Shown here in pieces: positions 6,035 to 9,530 of a stretch of 9,530 nt of DNA. Under the pieces are notes generated by a model. That model was not told the DNA's origin. It did not search any database and saw nothing but the letters and a program-made list of their open reading frames with translations. Made by a program: the position numbers and the translations under genes. Position 1 is the stretch's first letter; each line of letters opens with the position of its first letter. The DNA is from AV133 sp035567015 (GTDB lineage: Bacteria; Verrucomicrobiota; Verrucomicrobiia; Chthoniobacterales; UBA10450): assembly GCA_035567015.1 (NCBI GenBank), contig DATMPQ010000320.1, positions 1 through 9,530 of the forward strand. The letters are read 5' to 3'.

Positions 6035-6757
6035 GTGGCAACGAGCCGTTCATTGATCGATGCGACGCAACGCTTGCGGGCGGCCGTAAACGAACTAAGC
6101 TTCAGGGCGCCGGTCAAACACATTTACAATCCGCTCGATTATGCCTGGCCAGCGTATGAGGAATATCTGCGGCGTTATGCAAGAGACCGCAAACGCGTCT
6201 TGTTTCTCGGGATGAATCCGGGCCCGTTCGGCATGGTGCAGACTGGCGTTCCATTCGGCGAAATTTCCGCCGTGCGCGACTGGCTCCGCATTGAAGCGAA
6301 AATCGGTCGCCCACCTAACGAGCATCCAAAACGACGTGTGACTGGTTTTGGGTGTCCCCGGAGGGAGATCAGCGGCAAGCGATTATGGGGACTGTTCGCC
6401 AAACGATTCGGCCGCGCGGAGAAGTTTTTCGACGAACATTTCGTCGTGAACTATTGCCCACTGGCTTTCCTCGATCGTAGCGGACGGAATCGTACCCCAA
6501 ACAAACTGTCGTGCGCAGAACGCTCTGCCCTATTTGCAATGTGCGACGAACACTTGCGGGAGCTCGTCCGCATTCTTCAGCCGGAATGGCTGGTGGGTGT
6601 CGGCAACTTCGCCGCGCAACGCGCCGGGCACGTATTCGCTAACGAACAATTCCGCCTCGGCCACATCTTGCATCCGAGTCCGGCGAGTCCAGCAGCGAAC
6701 GTGAACTGGGCGGGCGAAGCCACCGCGCAGTTACGGAGAATAGGTGTCTGGGAATAA
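6035..6757 (+). CDS. SMUG1-type single-strand-selective uracil-DNA glycosylase
   Basis: This is a 240-residue cytoplasmic base-excision-repair enzyme that removes uracil (and probably oxidised pyrimidines) from DNA. It aligns end to end with animal SMUG1. The Y-N-P-x-x-Y-A-W block is at about residues 30-37. Motif 1 is G-M-N-P-G-P-F-G-M-V-Q-T-G-V-P-F-G with the catalytic-site Asn61. The E-H-P-K-R and S-G-R-N-x-T-P segments follow, then motif 2 H-P-S-P-A-S-P-A-A-N with His213. Asn61-His213 spacing is 152 residues, against 154 in human SMUG1. The human wedge arginine after H-P-S-P is Ala here. The start is GTG at 6035; TTG at 6053 is the only other near candidate, since no in-frame ATG precedes motif 1. 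The gap from nuoN includes the palindrome CGACGCGTCG (6026-6035). The gene is probably expressed from the nuo operon by readthrough. Confidence 0.92.
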   Translation: MATSRSLIDATQRLRAAVNELSFRAPVKHIYNPLDYAWPAYEEYLRRYARDRKRVLFLGMNPGPFGMVQTGVPFGEISAVRDWLRIEAKIGRPPNEHPKRRVTGFGCPRREISGKRLWGLFAKRFGRAEKFFDEHFVVNYCPLAFLDRSGRNRTPNKLSCAERSALFAMCDEHLRELVRILQPEWLVGVGNFAAQRAGHVFANEQFRLGHILHPSPASPAANVNWAGEATAQLRRIGVWE

Positions 6758-6759
6758 CG

Positions 6760-6780
6760 ATTAGCGATCAGAAATCAGCA
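6760..6780. repeat. Degenerate 7-bp tandem repeat after the SMUG1 gene
   Basis: Three consecutive 7-mers, ATTAGCG, ATCAGAA and ATCAGCA, start 2 bp after the TAA stop codon. The remainder of the 154 bp gap to the DUF1579 gene (6781-6911) shows no convincing terminator or promoter to me. Confidence 0.4.
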
Positions 6781-6911
6781 GCAGCGAAATGGTGCTTTTC
6801 TACATTGATTCGCATTAGCCCTAAGCTCGCTGCCGCCCACTGCTAGCTCGACCGCTCCCACGAGTTCGATTTTTCTTCCCAATTTCGACTTTGTTTGGAA
6901 AAATCGGCGCC

Positions 6912-7577
6912 ATGAAAACTTCTCTATTCTTAACAATCCTATTTGCGGCAGTGATAACGATTCCTTCATTCGCGCAAGACCAGACATCGGCGCCGGCGAT
7001 GAGCCCGGCACCGGCTGCGCCGGCTGCTGGACAGCCGAACCAAGCCGAGATGATGAAGCAAATGATGGAGCTCTCGAAATTGAACGAGAACCACAAATTG
7101 CTCGCCAGCCTCGCGGGTAATTGGACTTACAACATCAAACTCTGGATGAACCCGGATCCAAACGCGAAGCCGCAAGAATCAAAAGGCAACGCCAGCACAA
7201 AGCCGCTGATGGGCGGACGTTACTTCGTGATGGATGTCAGCGGGAAAATGCAAATGCCCGGCCCGGACGGCAAAATGAAGGACATGGAATTCAAAGGCAT
7301 GGGCATCGACGGTTATGACAACGTGAAAAAGAAATTCGTCTCCTCCTGGATCGATAACATGGGCACCGGTATTGAGTTCTCCGAAGGTATATATGACCCC
7401 GCCACGAAAACGTTCACTTACACGTCGGAAATGGAAGCAGTGCCGGGAATGAAAACCAAAACGCGGGAAGTGCTAAAGATCGCCGATAACGACCATCACA
7501 CATTTGAGTGGTACGAAGACCGCGGCAACGGCCAGGAAGCCAAAACGATGGAGATTAATTACACCCGGAAGAAGTAG
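6912..7577 (+). CDS. Secreted DUF1579-family protein
   Basis: This is a 221-residue protein with a Sec signal peptide (M-K-T then a hydrophobic core, cleavage likely after P-S-F-A, residue ~21). An Ala/Pro-rich linker (residues ~25-45) and a Met-rich amphipathic stretch (~49-64) follow. The rest matches DUF1579, a small beta-rich domain of unknown function: L-A-G-N-W-T-Y near residues 75-81, the G-G-R-Y-F-V-M-D strand, G-x-G-x-D-G-Y-D-N, and a C-terminal F-E-W-Y-E-D/M-E-I-N-Y-T pattern. The ATG at 6912 was chosen because it directly begins the signal peptide; a TTG at 6891 would add seven residues before it. GGAAAAA at 6897-6903 is a weak possible ribosome binding site. It stands apart from the upstream operon and probably has its own promoter, not identified. 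The product is likely periplasmic or exported; its ligand is unknown. Confidence 0.9.
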   Translation: MKTSLFLTILFAAVITIPSFAQDQTSAPAMSPAPAAPAAGQPNQAEMMKQMMELSKLNENHKLLASLAGNWTYNIKLWMNPDPNAKPQESKGNASTKPLMGGRYFVMDVSGKMQMPGPDGKMKDMEFKGMGIDGYDNVKKKFVSSWIDNMGTGIEFSEGIYDPATKTFTYTSEMEAVPGMKTKTREVLKIADNDHHTFEWYEDRGNGQEAKTMEINYTRKK

Positions 7578-7590
7578 CAGGCAGTTCCGA

Positions 7591-7608
7591 CTTCTAACTT
7601 CTAACTTC
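7591..7608. repeat. 7-bp tandem repeat CTTCTAA x2 plus partial
   Basis: CTTCTAA at 7591-7597 and 7598-7604 is followed by a partial unit CTTC (7605-7608). It lies 13 bp after the DUF1579 stop codon, in a similar position to the heptamer-like array after the SMUG1 gene. Confidence 0.5.
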
Positions 7609-7648
7609 GGTCCCGTCCTATTTCCCGGTTCCCCGCCCGAACGCGGCA

Positions 7649-7681
7649 GCGCACCGATGCGAAGAACCCTGGCATCGGCGC
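7649..7681. repeat. GC-rich inverted repeat (hairpin) in the DUF1579-kelch gap
   Basis: Arms CCGATGC (7654-7660) and GCATCGG (7672-7678) pair perfectly around an 11-nt loop. Three further pairs, 7649-7651 with 7679-7681, are possible across a 2-nt bulge. No T-run follows (CGGTCTTC), so it is at best a non-canonical terminator for the DUF1579 transcript. Confidence 0.4.
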
Positions 7682-7774
7682 GGTCTTCAAATGAACTCGG
7701 CCTGGCTCGACCATTCAAGCTTCAAAAAAGCGAGAAAGTTCGATTTCGTTCGCGCGACCCGCCCGCTCTTCGAG

Positions 7775-7806
7775 TGCATAAACTGTTCTCCTGGTTTGCA
7801 TAAGCT
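7775..7806 (+). promoter_or_regulatory. Direct repeat TGCATAARCT x2, 22 bp apart, upstream of -35
   Basis: TGCATAAACT (7775-7784) and TGCATAAGCT (7797-7806) match at nine of ten positions. They are spaced 22 bp start to start, about two helical turns, and abut the candidate -35 hexamer. That geometry suits an activator or response regulator binding one face of the helix. The repeats are seen directly; the regulatory role is inferred. Confidence 0.4.
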
Positions 7807-7835
7807 TGACAGTCGTGAGGCGCTCTGAATAGGAT
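7806..7835 (+). promoter_or_regulatory. Candidate sigma-70 promoter of the kelch gene
   Basis: A perfect -35 hexamer TTGACA (7806-7811), an 18-bp spacer and a 4/6 match -10 TAGGAT (7830-7835) lie just before the gene. The usual 7-nt distance from the -10 would place transcription start at about 7842, the A of the ATG, giving a leaderless mRNA. Alternatively AGGA at 7831-7834, 7 nt before the ATG, is a ribosome binding site and the true promoter is further upstream. Both readings use the same bases, so at most one is likely correct. Confidence 0.45.
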
Positions 7836-7841
7836 CGCGCG

Positions 7842-9470
7842 ATGAATACCCTTAAGGCCGCCTCATTATCAATCGCCGTCGTTCTTGCGACTGCATTATC
7901 AACTGCCCCATCGTTCGCGCAGGCCCTGAGGACGGCAGCAAGTCCGACGACGGTGAGCGCCAATACGGCTCTGCCGTGGGCGGTCGGTGTCCGGGTCCCG
8001 TTAACACCGAGCGAGCTGCCGGCACCCTACGTAAAGAAGGGGACTCAATCGCCGTGGACACGCACAACCAACAACCCTCCCATTAACCTTGGCACCATGT
8101 TGCTGCTTACTGATGGCACGGTCATCGCCCACGAAGAGAACGATCAAAACAACAACGTGGCTACGACAATCTGGTACAAGCTCACGCCCGACATCAACGG
8201 CAGCTACATAAACGGAACCTGGTCACAAATCGCTTCCTTGCCCGCTGGCTATGGGCCTCTCTTTTTCGGATCCGCGGTGTTGCCCGACGGTCGCGTCGTT
8301 GTGGAAGGTGGAGAATACAACCAATACGGTGGAGGTTTTACCAAGCTGGGAGCCATTTACGATCCCGCAGCCAATACGTGGACCAGCGTAACTGCCCCCA
8401 CCGGCTGGAACAGTATAGGTGATGCCTCTACTGTGGTATTGAGCACCGGAGCGTTAATGCTGGCCAATACGACCACGACCCAAGCAGCACTTCTAAACCC
8501 ATTGACGTTAACGTGGACCGCGACCGGCACCGGCAAGTTTGACATCAACGATGAGGAAGGATGGACCCTGCTTCCCAACGGCAAGGTGCTCACGGTCGAT
8601 GCGTACGTCGGGCATTACCAGTCCACCGGAATGAATTACGAACTTTACGATCCCAGCACCGGGACCTGGTCCGTTGCAGGCACCACGCCCGTGCAACTGT
8701 GGGATTCGGCGGCCACTTGCGGTGGACAGAGTCACGCCTCATTTGAAGTAGGTCCTGCTATTTTACTCCCTAACGGCACAATCTTCGCCACGGGAGCGAA
8801 TAGCTGCGGCCCAGGCCACACCGCTATTTACAATGTTGCCTCGGGTACCTGGACTGCGGGTCCCGATTTTCCCGGTAATCTCGACATCGCCGATGGCCCG
8901 GCGGCGCTCGAGCCCAACGGTAAGATGCTGATGATGACCAGCCCCTTGATTTTCAATTCGGGTTCCATCTTCTTCGAGTGGGACGGGAGCAACCTAACTC
9001 CAGTATCGGGTCCGCCCAATGCTCCCAATGTCTCCTCGTTCCAGGGACACTTGCTGGTGCTTCCCACCGGGCAGATCATGTACACCGATTACACCAACGA
9101 CGTCGAAATCTTCACTCCCACTCCGGGCAACTACAACTGGGTGCCGGCGGCGTATCTGCATTCGCTCGCGATCATCCGGGGCAACACGTATGTTATGGTC
9201 GGCACCAAGCTCAATGGTCTTTCACAAGCTACCGCCTACGGTGATGACCTGCAGAACGCCACCAACTATCCCATCGTGCGCCTAACCAACGTTGCCACCG
9301 GCCATGTCTTCTACTGCCGTACCCATGGCCACAGTACCATGGCTGTTGGCTTCACAGGTCTCGTGAAAACCCAACTCGACATACCGGCCAGCATGGAAGC
9401 TGGTGTGAGTTACTTTGAAGTGGTGGCCAATGGAATTCCGTCGCAGAGATACACTATTCAAGTTCAATAG
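7842..9470 (+). CDS. Secreted kelch-type beta-propeller protein, galactose-oxidase-like
   Basis: This is a 542-residue exported protein. A Sec signal peptide covers residues 1-~26 (M-N-T-L-K, hydrophobic core, A-P-S-F-A before Q). Seven kelch-like repeats, each with a turn of the form L-P-(N/D)-G-(K/R/T)-V, centre near residues 91, 149, 203, 246, 311, 359 and 409. That is a spacing of roughly 45-65 residues and fits a seven-bladed propeller. Y-D-P-(A/S)-(A/T)-x-T-W signatures separate blades. The last ~100 residues (Q-A-T-A-Y-G-D-D, N-Y-P-I-V-R-L-T-N, T-G-H-V-F-Y-C-R-T-H-G-H-S, then G-V-S-Y-F-E-V-V-A-N-G-I-P-S) resemble the Ig-like C-terminal domain of galactose-oxidase relatives. I cannot place the copper and Cys-Tyr cofactor residues, so oxidase activity is not claimed. 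The likely site is the periplasm, cell surface or exterior, with carbohydrate binding or modification as a guess. Confidence 0.87.
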   Translation: MNTLKAASLSIAVVLATALSTAPSFAQALRTAASPTTVSANTALPWAVGVRVPLTPSELPAPYVKKGTQSPWTRTTNNPPINLGTMLLLTDGTVIAHEENDQNNNVATTIWYKLTPDINGSYINGTWSQIASLPAGYGPLFFGSAVLPDGRVVVEGGEYNQYGGGFTKLGAIYDPAANTWTSVTAPTGWNSIGDASTVVLSTGALMLANTTTTQAALLNPLTLTWTATGTGKFDINDEEGWTLLPNGKVLTVDAYVGHYQSTGMNYELYDPSTGTWSVAGTTPVQLWDSAATCGGQSHASFEVGPAILLPNGTIFATGANSCGPGHTAIYNVASGTWTAGPDFPGNLDIADGPAALEPNGKMLMMTSPLIFNSGSIFFEWDGSNLTPVSGPPNAPNVSSFQGHLLVLPTGQIMYTDYTNDVEIFTPTPGNYNWVPAAYLHSLAIIRGNTYVMVGTKLNGLSQATAYGDDLQNATNYPIVRLTNVATGHVFYCRTHGHSTMAVGFTGLVKTQLDIPASMEAGVSYFEVVANGIPSQRYTIQVQ

Positions 9471-9530
9471 AGAGCGGAAACCAGCTAGCCCGCAAGTGCA
9501 TTGGCGACACGTTTGCTGATCGGCAAGGAA

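Larger units (their letters stand above)
7578..7774. other. Intergenic region with short repeats, no gene seen
   Basis: This is the first part of the 264 bp between the DUF1579 and kelch genes. I see no credible coding sequence. It holds the tandem heptamer at 7591-7608 and the hairpin at 7649-7681. Open frames crossing it on either strand are extensions of out-of-frame shadows from the flanking genes. Confidence 0.6.

Noticed and set aside
6891..6911. TTG start adding seven residues to the DUF1579 protein
   Set aside because: The ATG at 6912 opens directly into a well-formed signal peptide; the upstream TTG gives no benefit.
7504..7803. 99-codon + strand open frame spanning the DUF1579 gene end and intergenic region
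   Set aside because: Its first part is an out-of-frame shadow of the DUF1579 gene; the rest has no recognisable family and no initiation signal.
7842..9470. Calling this gene a functional galactose oxidase
   Set aside because: Fold-level similarity only; the copper ligands and Cys-Tyr crosslink could not be located by eye.
9471..9530. Possible feature after the kelch gene
   Set aside because: Sixty bases with no clear hairpin plus T-run, start codon context or repeat; nothing supportable.

Overview
The window is a moderately GC-rich bacterial chromosome segment with every recognisable gene on the + strand. It covers the distal, membrane-arm end of a respiratory complex I (NADH:quinone oxidoreductase) operon, followed by a DNA-repair gene and two secreted-protein genes. 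No rRNA, tRNA, CRISPR array or classical insertion sequence was seen. Start codons mostly lack a Shine-Dalgarno sequence. The mix of a two-NuoM complex I, an ORF6N-domain gene, a vertebrate-like SMUG1 glycosylase, a DUF1579 protein and a kelch/galactose-oxidase-like protein suggests a soil Verrucomicrobium (Chthoniobacterales-like), with Acidobacteria as the alternative. This taxonomic call is inference.

Layout: positions 1-878 are the 3' part of nuoL. It overlaps nuoM1 (866-2338) by 13 bp. An ORF6N-domain gene (2348-2974) then sits inside the operon. It is followed by a second, divergent nuoM (nuoM2, 3020-4489), nuoN (4571-6025) and, 9 bp later, a SMUG1-type uracil-DNA glycosylase (6035-6757). 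After a 154 bp gap comes a secreted DUF1579 protein (6912-7577). After a 264 bp gap with a promoter-like region comes a secreted seven-bladed kelch-type beta-propeller protein (7842-9470).

How it works together: NuoL, NuoM1, NuoM2 and NuoN are antiporter-like proton-channel subunits of the complex I membrane arm. Two NuoM paralogues plus an apparently lengthened, internally repeated lateral helix at the NuoL C-terminus match the proposed four-pump ('2M') complex I architecture. NuoM2 lacks the transmembrane-helix-7 lysine (Leu211 instead) that NuoM1 and NuoN keep, so it may not pump in the usual way.

The most unusual structure is a family of short degenerate repeats with an 8-9 bp period (GTTA/TAAC cores). 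They follow the ORF6N stop codon, fill much of the nuoM2-nuoN gap, and occur once in frame inside nuoM2. The ORF6N gene is bordered by a short near-direct repeat at the two start codons. This is compatible with, but does not prove, insertion of a single-gene cassette into an ancestral nuoM1-nuoM2 junction.
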